From assembly GCF_019635935.1 (NCBI RefSeq), contig NZ_JAHBYN010000001.1, forward strand, positions 3,315,532 to 3,379,531: 64,000 bases of DNA. Direction: 5' to 3'. Below are positions 33,948 to 42,653 of this stretch, piece after piece (the first letter of the stretch is position 1; each line of letters begins with the position of its first letter). The notes below the pieces were generated by a model. That model was given only the letters and a program-made list of their open reading frames with translations. It had not been told where the DNA came from and did no database searches. The stretch is from Parvibaculum sp. (GTDB taxonomy: Bacteria; Pseudomonadota; Alphaproteobacteria; Parvibaculales; Parvibaculaceae). The position numbers and the translations under genes were made by a program.

Positions 33948-34380
33948 GGCGTTTTCTCCCGCTCTTCGAGGTTAATCGCGGAATGCTAGAAGCCGTGCCG
34001 TTGCTGCTCCCCACCCGTTCGGGCGGCCTCCCGCGACCCCGATTGCGTCGCCGCCGCACCCCCTTCGTGTAGTTCCGGCGCCGCCGCCGATCGGGAATTG
34101 TCGAACGGACGCTCGGCCCGCTTCGACCGGCAAGAAAGCGCGCAACCGCCGCCCGTCGCGGGGGTCGGATGACTGCCACTCTTTAGGGCGGGGCGTGGAG
34201 AGACCCGGTCGCCCACGATCCATGTAACGGACCGGATACGCCGCTTTTCGGCCATGGGGGCTGGAGGCGCGACCGGCGCGAATGCCGATAAACAAGAAAT
34301 AATTTACAAAAATAACAATTTATGAGATGAACTAACAGCCTCGGGGGGTGGAAGCCGGGGGGTTAAGGGGGGAGTACCGA
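33948..34380. promoter_or_regulatory. Divergent region between CoA ligase and RND exporter
   Basis: I find no gene in these 433 bases. It holds the CGTGTAGT element B, an A/T-rich tract (about 34290-34335) that may contain the exporter promoter, and GGGGGGAG before the exporter start. No clear hairpin or operator stands out otherwise. Confidence 0.45.
34066..34101 (+). promoter_or_regulatory. CGTGTAGT element B
   Basis: CGTGTAGTTCCGGCGCCG, followed by CCGCCGATCGGGAATTG, matches the element at 31591 with one gap and a few changes. It lies 119 bases upstream of the CoA ligase start and 315 bases upstream of the exporter start. Confidence 0.35.
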
Positions 34381-36879
34381 GTGGAACGTCTGAGTGTTCG
34401 TCTGGCCCGCGCCGTCCTGTCTTACCGGCGGCTGTCGCTGTTCGCGATTGTCGCGGTGACCGCGTTTTTTGCGTTGGGTCTGAAGAATGTCGAACTGCGG
34501 ACGATCTTCAGCGATCTCCTGCCCAAGAATCATCCTTTCGTTCAGACCTATACGGACCATCCGAATTTCGGCAATCCGCTGACCGTGACCATCATGGTCA
34601 AGCGCAAGGACGGGGACATCTACAACCCCGAAACGCTTGCCAAGGTTTGGGAATTGACGCGCGACGTCGACCTGGCGCCCGGCGTCGACCACGACCAGAT
34701 TCTTTCCGTCGCGACCGAGAAGGCCCGCTACGCGGAAGCGACGCCGGACGGCATCGACTCGCGCCCGCTGATGGAAGACCACCCGCCGCGCACCGCCGAA
34801 GAGATTGCCGAGTTCCGTTCGCGCGTCCTCAAATCGCCCAATGTGCGCACGTTTATGGTTTCGGAGGATGAGACCGCGACGCTCATCAACGCAACGTTTA
34901 TCGAGCGGTTGCTCGACTACGGCGAAACCTTCGAGTACCTCGACGATCTCGTCAAAAATGCGCGAGACGACAACCACGAAGTCTATATGGCCGGGCAGCC
35001 GGTTCTGACGGGCTGGGTCTACTTTTACCAACAACAGATGTTCGGCATCTTTGCCATCACGGCGATTGCGCTGCTGCTGGCGCTTGTCTTCTACATGCGA
35101 AACATCGTGGGCGTCGTCGCGCCGCTGATCACCAGCATCATCGCCGCCATCTGGGGTTTCGGCTTTGTCGGCTGGCTCGGCCAACCGATCGAACCGCTGA
35201 TCATGGTCGTACCGCTGTTGCTCGTCGCGCGATCTTTCAGTCACTGCGTGCAGTTCACGGAGCGCTACTACGAGATACTTCACCATGTGAAGGACAGGCG
35301 CCGCGCCGCCGAATTGTCGCTGAGCGTCATGATGGCGCCTGGCGTGCTCGGCATCACGACCGACGCCCTCGGCCTCTTCATCATCGGCGTCGCGCCGATC
35401 CCGGCCATGGAACGGTTTGCGCTGTTCTGCGGCTTCTGGGCGCTGATCCTCATTCCGACCAATGTCTTCCTGACACCGCTGCTGATCATGTTGTTGCCGA
35501 AGCCGCGTAATGTCGACCGGATGGTCGGCTCGGGAAATCCAGAGAGCGGCTATCGCGGTATCCGGATATTGCTCGGCCTGATCGGCCGCCTGTCGATTGG
35601 CAAGATGTCGGTGCTGACGGCGATCGGTGTCGCGACGCTCGCCGTCGTCAGTTTCGGCAAGGTGCTCGACATCAAGATCGGGAATCCGGTCGAAGGCAGC
35701 AACCTGCTCTGGGAAGACTCCGAGTTCAACGTCGCGGTTGCGAACATCAACGCCCATTTCCCGGGGCTCAACACGCTCGAAATCGTCTTCGAGTCGAAAT
35801 CGCCGGACACGCTCGACCGGGTGATGCGCAAGGCCGAAACGGTGCTGACCATGCATCGACTGCAGCACCTGCTCGAAAGCCAGCCCAACCCGCCGGAAGC
35901 GTCCCTATCGTTCGCCGACTATCTGCCCGAAGCCAATCGTCTCTTCAGCGGCGGCAATCCAAAATGGGCGCCGCTCGACCACAGCGACGCTGCCGTCAGC
36001 GCGGCGGCGGGTGCGTTGATGGTCGGAACGGGACCGAAAGCCTTCCTGCATGTTGCCGACTTCGAACAGCGCAATGGCACGGTTTCTCTCTGGTACAAGG
36101 ACAACAAGCAGGAGACCGTCGACGAAGCGCTCTTCCAGGCGCGCGCGGCGCTTGAGATCATCGGCACCGAGTTCGACGACTTCCGCATCCGCCTCGGCAG
36201 CGGCACCATTGCCTTGCAGCAGTCGATCAACGACACGGTCGACACCTATCAGTGGGTCATCCTGGCGCTGCTGAATGTCGTCATTCTGATTACCTGCAGC
36301 TATGCGTATCGGTCGGTGGTGGCCGGTATCCTGTTGCTGATTCCGGTCAACCTTTCAAACCTGTTGCTCGGCGCGGTTATGGTCGAAATGGGGATCGGCC
36401 TCGACGTCAACACGCTGCCCATCGCCGCGATCGGCGTCGGCGTCGGCATCGACTACGGCATCTATCTGCTGAGCCGCATCTACGAGGAATATCAGCTCCG
36501 CAAGGACATGGCGGCCGCGATCCTGACGGCGGTTACGACCACAGGCAAGGCGATCTTCTTTACAGCGACCATCGTGCTGATCGGAATTATGCCGTGGTAC
36601 TTCCTGTCCGAGCTGAAGTTCCTCGCGGACATGGGGCTGCTGCTGGTCATGGTGATGCTGATCAACATGATTATCGCGCTGATCGTCGTGCCGCTGCTTG
36701 TGTGGCTCATTCGGCCGCGGTTCATCGATTCCAAGAAATTGCTCGTCAGCGAAGGTATCGACCTTTCGGCCCTGTCGGCCGAAGCCGATGCGAAGGCTGC
36801 GGCGCCTCGCGCAAATGCAGCGGAGGCGGCCAGACACCGGGAGAATGATTTGAACGAGATGGCTCTCGCCCGCCCCTGA
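34381..36879 (+). CDS. RND/MMPL-family exporter
   Basis: This 832-residue inner-membrane protein has a transmembrane segment at about residues 18-37, a large periplasmic loop, five more segments (about 220-390), a second periplasmic loop and a second bundle of six (about 620-780). This is the duplicated MMPL layout of RND exporters of the lipid/hydrophobe type. G-I-D-Y-G-I-Y-L-L-S-R marks the second sterol-sensing-like core, with an aspartate likely used for proton coupling. GTG 34381 follows GGGGGGAG; GTG 34348 is less likely. Downstream genes for DUF1329, Ycf48-like, DUF1302 and DUF1329 proteins lie on the same strand with small gaps. Together they suggest movement of a hydrophobic compound across the envelope; direction and substrate are unknown. 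Confidence 0.87.
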   Translation: MERLSVRLARAVLSYRRLSLFAIVAVTAFFALGLKNVELRTIFSDLLPKNHPFVQTYTDHPNFGNPLTVTIMVKRKDGDIYNPETLAKVWELTRDVDLAPGVDHDQILSVATEKARYAEATPDGIDSRPLMEDHPPRTAEEIAEFRSRVLKSPNVRTFMVSEDETATLINATFIERLLDYGETFEYLDDLVKNARDDNHEVYMAGQPVLTGWVYFYQQQMFGIFAITAIALLLALVFYMRNIVGVVAPLITSIIAAIWGFGFVGWLGQPIEPLIMVVPLLLVARSFSHCVQFTERYYEILHHVKDRRRAAELSLSVMMAPGVLGITTDALGLFIIGVAPIPAMERFALFCGFWALILIPTNVFLTPLLIMLLPKPRNVDRMVGSGNPESGYRGIRILLGLIGRLSIGKMSVLTAIGVATLAVVSFGKVLDIKIGNPVEGSNLLWEDSEFNVAVANINAHFPGLNTLEIVFESKSPDTLDRVMRKAETVLTMHRLQHLLESQPNPPEASLSFADYLPEANRLFSGGNPKWAPLDHSDAAVSAAAGALMVGTGPKAFLHVADFEQRNGTVSLWYKDNKQETVDEALFQARAALEIIGTEFDDFRIRLGSGTIALQQSINDTVDTYQWVILALLNVVILITCSYAYRSVVAGILLLIPVNLSNLLLGAVMVEMGIGLDVNTLPIAAIGVGVGIDYGIYLLSRIYEEYQLRKDMAAAILTAVTTTGKAIFFTATIVLIGIMPWYFLSELKFLADMGLLLVMVMLINMIIALIVVPLLVWLIRPRFIDSKKLLVSEGIDLSALSAEADAKAAAPRANAAEAARHRENDLNEMALARP

Positions 36880-36920
36880 TCGGGCCGGCGGGTTCCATTC
36901 CTACTGGGAGGAGGATGGAA

Positions 36921-38300
36921 ATGCGAATTCGCAAATACGACCGGGATTTCTCGCGTCGGGTATTCATGGAAAAGTCCCTGAAGGGGATTGCGGCCGCCGG
37001 CGTTCTGTCGCCGCTTTGGCCGGAAATCGCGAAGTCGGGGACGATCGACAAGGCCTATCCCGATGAGCTGCTGTCGATCGAGCTTTACACCAAGGGACAG
37101 GTGAAGCCCGGCGACGTCATCACCGCCGACAATGTCGAGGTGGTGAAGGATCTGCTCGATCCGATCGCCTATCGTCAGGTCAAGGAGATGGGGCGGCGCA
37201 TCAACATCGTCGAAACGACGCGCGATGTGACCAAGCTCTTCCCGCACGAATATCTCGAAGCGACGCTCCGCAACGCCGGCCGCGCGCGTTTCGATGCCAA
37301 TGGCAACGTCGTTACTGACGACGGCAGCCCCTGGATCGGCGGCAATCCGTTTCCGAATGCCCAGACGGGCGAGGAGGCCTTCTACAATCTGACCCTGTCA
37401 TGGGGCCGGCACGACGAGTCGGTCTATGCGGTGCGCGACTGGGACATCTCGCCGAACGGTACCCTGTCGTACCAGTACGATTTCGTCTGGGCCGAGCAGA
37501 ACACGGTTGGGCTTGTCAACAAGCCTTCGCCCTATCAGGCGGGCGCTGAAGACAAGCTGCGTTATCAGGCGGTCTGGTTCACATCGCCGACCGACGCGCG
37601 TGGCACAGCGTTCCTCAACACCTGGTACTACGACCAGCGCAAGTTCCCGGACCTGCTCGGCTACCTGCCGGCCTTCAAACGCGTCCGCAATTTCCCGACC
37701 AACCAGCGCTTCGAACCGCTGGTTCCCGGCATCACGATCTTCCTGTCCGACGCATGGGCGGCGGGCGATCCGATGCTCACCTGGGGCAACTACAAGGTCA
37801 TCGGCACCAAACCGCATCTTGGCGCCGTGTCGGGCAACTGGACCGGCAAGACCAACGCCAACTGGGAACGCGAAGTGCATGGTGGCCCGAACGGCCAGAC
37901 TTTCTTCGAGGACTACAAGGAACTGATTCCGGAAGTGCTGGTGGTCGAGGCGGAGCCGACCGGCTATCCGCGTGCGCCCGTCGGCAAGAAGCGCGTCTAT
38001 ATCGACATGCGCAACATGATGTTCGTGTCGTACCTGACCTACGACCGGCGCGGCGAGATTTGGAAATCGTTCGAGCCGGCCTTCAGCCAGTACAAGGATG
38101 GCGACGCCACCTTCATGGACGGCGGACACCCGCTCTGGTCCTGGACGCATGTGCACAGCCACGACGTGCAGTCGAACCGCATGAGCCGCTTCGTCCAGGC
38201 GAAGCAGATCACCGGCGGTTTCGGTCCCGAATACAACATCGGGCCGAGCATCTATGACCGCTACCTGACGGCGCAGGCGATCCGGCGTTTCGGTACATAG
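36921..38300 (+). CDS. DUF1329 protein with twin-arginine leader (copy 1)
   Basis: This 459-residue protein begins M-R-I-R-K-Y-D-R-D-F-S-R-R-V-F-M-E-K, a twin-arginine motif, followed by a short hydrophobic stretch G-I-A-A-A-G-V-L, so it may be exported folded through Tat. The DUF1329 body includes Y-P-D-E-L-L-S-I, W-I-G-G-N-P-F-P, N-Q-R-F-E-P-L and W-S-W-T-H-V-H-S-H-D. ATG 36921 lies 6 bases after GGAGGAGG; the nearby ATG 36915 is too close. It is clearly paralogous to the gene at 41271, by eye over half identical in the N-terminal half. Members occur with DUF1302 barrels and RND exporters; biochemical function is unknown. Confidence 0.85.
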   Translation: MRIRKYDRDFSRRVFMEKSLKGIAAAGVLSPLWPEIAKSGTIDKAYPDELLSIELYTKGQVKPGDVITADNVEVVKDLLDPIAYRQVKEMGRRINIVETTRDVTKLFPHEYLEATLRNAGRARFDANGNVVTDDGSPWIGGNPFPNAQTGEEAFYNLTLSWGRHDESVYAVRDWDISPNGTLSYQYDFVWAEQNTVGLVNKPSPYQAGAEDKLRYQAVWFTSPTDARGTAFLNTWYYDQRKFPDLLGYLPAFKRVRNFPTNQRFEPLVPGITIFLSDAWAAGDPMLTWGNYKVIGTKPHLGAVSGNWTGKTNANWEREVHGGPNGQTFFEDYKELIPEVLVVEAEPTGYPRAPVGKKRVYIDMRNMMFVSYLTYDRRGEIWKSFEPAFSQYKDGDATFMDGGHPLWSWTHVHSHDVQSNRMSRFVQAKQITGGFGPEYNIGPSIYDRYLTAQAIRRFGT

Positions 38301-38352
38301 CATCCGTGCGGCGCCGGAGGGTCCGGCGCCGCACATCGCTTTCGGAGAAAGC

Positions 38353-39303
38353 ATGTTGAAAAGAAAACTCTTCGCGGTTCTCGCTTTCGTTCTGGCGCCG
38401 GGCATCGTTGCCGCGGCGGCGGCAGCGGACGCCGATCCGGCGATCCGTCATCAGGGCACGTCGCATGATGCGTTGTTCGACATCGCATTCGACGGCGCGC
38501 GCGGGATCGCCGTCGGCAATCGCGGCGTGGTGCTGGAGAGCGATGACGGCGGAAAGACATGGACGCATGGTCCCCGGCCGAACACGGAGCTTGCGCTGCT
38601 CGGTGTTGCCTCGAACGGCGACCGCAGGTTTGCCGTCGGACAGTCCGGACAGATATTTCGCGCCACGTCGCGCGCATGGACCGCGATCGAGAGCGGTACG
38701 GATGAGCGTCTCTTTGCCGTCGCCGTCGGCAGCAAGGGGATGGTTGTCGTCGTCGGTGCCTTCGGAACGATCCTCGTCTCGCAGAACGATGGCGAAAGCT
38801 GGTCGCCGGTCGTTCTCGACTGGATGGCCATACTCGGCGACTACCTCGAGCCGCATTTCTATGCGGTGCATATCGACGGCGACACCGTGACCATCGGCGG
38901 CGAATTCGGACTTGTCATCCGCTCGCGCGACCGCGGGACGACATGGACCGTCGCGCACAAGGGCGAAGCCTCGATTTTCGACTTCTCATTCAACGGCCGG
39001 GGCAAGGGTCTTGCCATCGGTCAAAACGGCCTTGTTGTCCGCACCGAAGACGGCGGCGCGAGCTGGCGCAGCGTGGCGCCGCTGGGAGAAACCAATCTGC
39101 TCGGCGTGTGGTTCAACGGCGAGCGTGCTTTGACGGTCGGCATTCGCGGCGCCTTTGCAAGCCGCGACGGCGGGCGTTCATGGACGGCGGTGACGACAGG
39201 CGACGTCGAAATCGCCTGGTATCAGGCGATTGCGTCGCCGGCGGGGCGCGATACGCCTCTCGCAGTCGGCCATAGCGGCCGGATTCTGGAGATAAAGGAA
39301 TAG
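38353..39303 (+). CDS. Ycf48-like beta-propeller repeat protein, exported
   Basis: This 316-residue protein has a signal peptide (M-L-K-R-K-L-F-A-V-L-A-F-V-L-A-P-G-I-V-A-A-A) and repeats of the BNR/Ycf48 type. Each repeat has a D-G-G-x-x-W-x or S-x-D-G-x-x-W turn: D-D-G-G-K-T-W, N-D-G-E-S-W, R-D-R-G-T-T-W, E-D-G-G-A-S-W and R-D-G-G-R-S-W. It is therefore a periplasmic propeller of about five or six blades, likely a scaffold or assembly factor rather than an enzyme. GGAGAAAGC precedes the ATG. It sits between DUF1329 and DUF1302 genes, an arrangement I recall in other proteobacteria. Confidence 0.83.
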   Translation: MLKRKLFAVLAFVLAPGIVAAAAAADADPAIRHQGTSHDALFDIAFDGARGIAVGNRGVVLESDDGGKTWTHGPRPNTELALLGVASNGDRRFAVGQSGQIFRATSRAWTAIESGTDERLFAVAVGSKGMVVVVGAFGTILVSQNDGESWSPVVLDWMAILGDYLEPHFYAVHIDGDTVTIGGEFGLVIRSRDRGTTWTVAHKGEASIFDFSFNGRGKGLAIGQNGLVVRTEDGGASWRSVAPLGETNLLGVWFNGERALTVGIRGAFASRDGGRSWTAVTTGDVEIAWYQAIASPAGRDTPLAVGHSGRILEIKE

Positions 39304-39367
39304 GCCGTCTGACGGCTTGAGGATTTTGGCTCCGACGGGGTTCGGATTATCCAAGGGAGGGGAGAAG

Positions 39368-41128
39368 ATGTCACGTAAACCTATCTCGGTCGCCGGGCGG
39401 CTTCTGGCTGGCACGGCACTCGCACTCGGGGCGATCTCGTTCGCCCAGGAAGCAAGCGCGGTCGATTTCAATATTCAGGGCTTCATCCGGCAGGAGCCGG
39501 CGATCAAGCTGACGGACAAGGAAAATCCGTTCAATCAGCGGGGCAACATCTACAATTTTCGTCCGACAGTCCAAGATTCGACCTTGCTTGGCGGCGCCGT
39601 GACGGTAACGAACCGCCCCATCGCACGCGCGGACAACGACTTCAATCTGATGGCGACGCGTCTGGAAGTCGACTTTCAGGCGAACTTCAATCAGAACTGG
39701 ACCGGATTTGCGCGTATGCGCGGCTACTTTCAGCCGGACATTTTCGACAACTACGGCGATCCCGAGTTCTTTGCCACGCCGTTCTGGGGCGGCGACCGCG
39801 GAACGCTGTTCGAGGTCAACGGCAAGAACTACATGATAGATATGCCGGCGCTCTATGCCGACTATTCCGATGGTCCGCTCTGGATCCGTTTCGGCAATCA
39901 GCAGATCGCTTGGGGTGAGTCGCTGTTCTTCCGTGTTCTCGATGTACCGAACGGCCTCGATCTGCGCCGTCACCTGCTGCTCGATCTGGTTGCCGAGGAG
40001 TTTGCCGACGAGCGCGTCTCGTCGCCGGGCGTGCGCGGCTCGTACCGCGTTTCGAACGATCTCGAAATCGAGGCGTTCACGCAATTGTTCAATCCATCGA
40101 TTCTCGCAAACCCGGACACGCCGTACAACGTGATCCCCTCGCAGTTCACGATCCATCAGGAAGAGGGGTTCAAGGACGCGCGGGGTGCGATGAATGTCGG
40201 TACACGCGTGCAGGCGCAATTCGGCGACGTCGCCATTCAGGCGATTGCGGTCAACCGCCGCAATCCGGACGGCGTGTTCCACTGGACGGCATCGAACGAT
40301 CCGATCCTCGGTGGCACACCCTTCTCCATGAGCAATACGGGCGTCTACTCCGCTGCCGAGTGGTTCACCTACGCCGGCATGGCACGGCTCAATGGCCTCA
40401 CCGGCTTCAACACGGCGGTCCGCGAGTTCCAGCCAACGACCGGTTTTCTCGGTGCAGTCGAACTGCCGACCCAGCCATTGGTCGCGGCGGAACTCGATAT
40501 GTTCTTCCAGGGCCTCGGGCCGCTGCGCGGACACATCGCGCGCATCTACCCGCGTGAAAGCATCTTCGGTCTCGGCGCCAACTATATCGTGAAGGCCGGT
40601 CCGGATTCGTTCTTCGATCAGCTGGTGATCCGCAGCGAGTTGACCTACACGCCGGACAAGAAGTTCACCAGCCCCGATCTGAGCCGGTCGCTGATCGAGG
40701 AAGACGAATATGTCGCCTCGCTGGTCTTCGAGAAGTACCACCGCTTCACGCAGGAATTTCCGGCAACCTTCATGGTGCTCCAATATCTGCACAAGTCGGA
40801 GAGCGATCTGTTCGGCCGTCACTTGAGCGGCATGGGCGCGACGGGCGACAGGACAACAGGCCTGCCGACCGGCAACAGCTCCTTCAATGCCGTTGCCTTT
40901 GCGCTTCAGCAACCCTTCCCGAACCTGATCTGGCGGGCCGACTTCTCGGTCCTCTATGACGTCAAGGGCGGTGCGCTGATCCAGCCGGGCCTCAAGTGGA
41001 AGCCGAACGAGGCGTGGACGGCGGAAGTCTTTGCCAACATCGCCCTGAGCGACGGCGGCAACGACGACATTATCAGCACGATCGACTGGGCCGACGAACT
41101 GGCATTCCGCATTACCTACCAGTTCTAA
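39368..41128 (+). CDS. DUF1302 outer-membrane barrel protein
   Basis: This 586-residue protein has a Sec signal (residues 1-32, ending S-F-A-Q-E-A-S-A) and a body of alternating hydrophobic and polar residues. It ends in an aromatic residue, I-T-Y-Q-F, the outer-membrane insertion signal. Features of the DUF1302 family are F-N-I-Q-G-F-I-R-Q-E near the start, the R-F-G-N-Q-Q-I-A-W-G-E-S strand and G-L-D-L-R. It likely forms a beta-barrel channel for hydrophobic molecules, partnering the RND exporter and DUF1329 proteins. ATG 39368 follows GGGAGGGGAGAAG. Upstream codons in the frame are not preceded by a ribosome-binding site. Confidence 0.87.
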   Translation: MSRKPISVAGRLLAGTALALGAISFAQEASAVDFNIQGFIRQEPAIKLTDKENPFNQRGNIYNFRPTVQDSTLLGGAVTVTNRPIARADNDFNLMATRLEVDFQANFNQNWTGFARMRGYFQPDIFDNYGDPEFFATPFWGGDRGTLFEVNGKNYMIDMPALYADYSDGPLWIRFGNQQIAWGESLFFRVLDVPNGLDLRRHLLLDLVAEEFADERVSSPGVRGSYRVSNDLEIEAFTQLFNPSILANPDTPYNVIPSQFTIHQEEGFKDARGAMNVGTRVQAQFGDVAIQAIAVNRRNPDGVFHWTASNDPILGGTPFSMSNTGVYSAAEWFTYAGMARLNGLTGFNTAVREFQPTTGFLGAVELPTQPLVAAELDMFFQGLGPLRGHIARIYPRESIFGLGANYIVKAGPDSFFDQLVIRSELTYTPDKKFTSPDLSRSLIEEDEYVASLVFEKYHRFTQEFPATFMVLQYLHKSESDLFGRHLSGMGATGDRTTGLPTGNSSFNAVAFALQQPFPNLIWRADFSVLYDVKGGALIQPGLKWKPNEAWTAEVFANIALSDGGNDDIISTIDWADELAFRITYQF

Positions 41129-41270
41129 GGCCGGTCAATCGAAGGCTCCGCCCGGGGCGTCGGCGCAGGATAGCAGGCCTTTTCAGGATGAGGCGCTGTG
41201 TCCCCCCAAAAGCGTACCGGCGATCCGGGCGGATGCCGTTTCCGTGTGAATACGCACGGTGGAGAAGCGG

Positions 41271-42647
41271 ATGCATTTGCGGCGCTACACGCATGACTAT
41301 TCCCGCCGCCTGTTTATCGAGCGGCTGGCGGCGGGCGTCGTCAGCCTCGGCGTGACAGCGCCGCTCTGGCCGGTTCTGGCCGCGACCGGTGACGCCTCGC
41401 GCGCCTATCCCGATGAACTCTTGTCCATCGACGCCTACACGAAGGGCGCCATCTCGACCGGCGGCCGGATAGACGCCGGCAACGTCGATCTGGTCAAGGA
41501 ACTGCTCGACCCGATCCGCTACCGCCAGATCAAGGAGATGGGGCGTATCCTCGACGTCGTTGCGCCGACGACGGAGTTGATGGAGCTGAGCCCCTGGGAG
41601 TATCTGGAAGCGACCCTGCGCAACAGCGGCAGGGCGCGCTTCGACGTGCGCGGCAACGTGGTGACGGAGGAGGGCGAGCCGTGGATCGGCGGAAATCCGT
41701 TTCCGAACCCAAAAAGCGCCATCGAGATTTTCGCCGGCCTGACACTGAGTTGGGGCCGTCACGACATATCAGTTTACGCGACCAAGGAGTTTGACCTCGC
41801 GCCGAACGGCGTGGTCGACTATCGCTATGAGAGCGTCTGGGCCGAGCTTGCGCCGGTTGGCCGGGTCGCCGTCGAGCCGATGCCGTATTGGCCCGAGTTC
41901 AAGGACAAGCTGCGCTTCCAGTCGGTGGCCTTCACATTTCCAAACGAAGAGAAGGGCACTTCGTTCCTGAACATCTGGCCCTACGACCAGAATGAGTTTC
42001 CCGAGCTCTACGGCTATCTGCCGGCTTTCAAGCGCATCCGGCGTTTCCCCACCAACCAGCGCTTCGAACCGTTGATTGCGGGTTCCACGCTTTATCTCTC
42101 GGATGCCTGGGCGGCTGGCGATCCGCTGCTGACATGGGGCAACTACCGTCTTGTGCATCAGGGACCGGCGCTGGTGGCGCTCTCGGGTGGTTGGGAGGCC
42201 GGCCACCCGAATTGGGAGCACACGACCCATGGCGGGCCGCACGGCGACAGCTTCTGGGATACGAAGGTCCAGCTTGTGCCGGAGGCGCTGGTTGTCGAGG
42301 CCGAACCGGTCATGTTCCCTCGGGCGCCGGTCGGCAAGAAGCAGGTCTGGTTCGACGCGCGAACGCTGCTGCCGTTTGTCATGGTGTCTTACGACCGCAA
42401 GGGCGAAGTCTTCAGATCGTTCGACGGTGCATTCTCGCAATACAGGCAGGGCGACGCCGTTGTGATGGACGGAAAGCATCCATACTGGTCATGGACGCAT
42501 GTTCACGCGCACAACATCCAGACCAACCGCATCACGCGTCTCGAACAGGTGCGTCAGATCAGGGGCGGTCACACGATGATGGTCAACGACCAGTCGGCCT
42601 ACGATCGCTACCTGACCACCCATGCGCTCCGCCGCCTTGGAATGTAG
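41271..42647 (+). CDS. DUF1329 protein with twin-arginine leader (copy 2)
   Basis: This 458-residue paralogue of the 36921 product begins with H-D-Y-S-R-R-L-F-I-E-R and a hydrophobic stretch, again a Tat-like leader. The body shares Y-P-D-E-L-L-S-I, L-L-D-P-I-R-Y-R-Q, Y-L-E-A-T-L-R-N, W-I-G-G-N-P-F-P-N-P and W-S-W-T-H-V-H-A-H-N with copy 1. ATG 41271 lies 6 bases after GGAG; a GTG at 41259 is unlikely. The 142-base gap after the barrel gene holds no gene. Retention of both copies suggests divided roles, for example different substrates or a heteromeric complex. It converges on the dehydrogenase gene with a 6-base gap. Confidence 0.85.
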   Translation: MHLRRYTHDYSRRLFIERLAAGVVSLGVTAPLWPVLAATGDASRAYPDELLSIDAYTKGAISTGGRIDAGNVDLVKELLDPIRYRQIKEMGRILDVVAPTTELMELSPWEYLEATLRNSGRARFDVRGNVVTEEGEPWIGGNPFPNPKSAIEIFAGLTLSWGRHDISVYATKEFDLAPNGVVDYRYESVWAELAPVGRVAVEPMPYWPEFKDKLRFQSVAFTFPNEEKGTSFLNIWPYDQNEFPELYGYLPAFKRIRRFPTNQRFEPLIAGSTLYLSDAWAAGDPLLTWGNYRLVHQGPALVALSGGWEAGHPNWEHTTHGGPHGDSFWDTKVQLVPEALVVEAEPVMFPRAPVGKKQVWFDARTLLPFVMVSYDRKGEVFRSFDGAFSQYRQGDAVVMDGKHPYWSWTHVHAHNIQTNRITRLEQVRQIRGGHTMMVNDQSAYDRYLTTHALRRLGM

Positions 42648-42653
42648 CGGCTG

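Noticed and set aside
23776..34295. ATGCCGATAAACAA shared at 23776 and 34282
   Set aside because: Several 14-base matches are expected by chance in 64 kb, and the surrounding bases do not agree.
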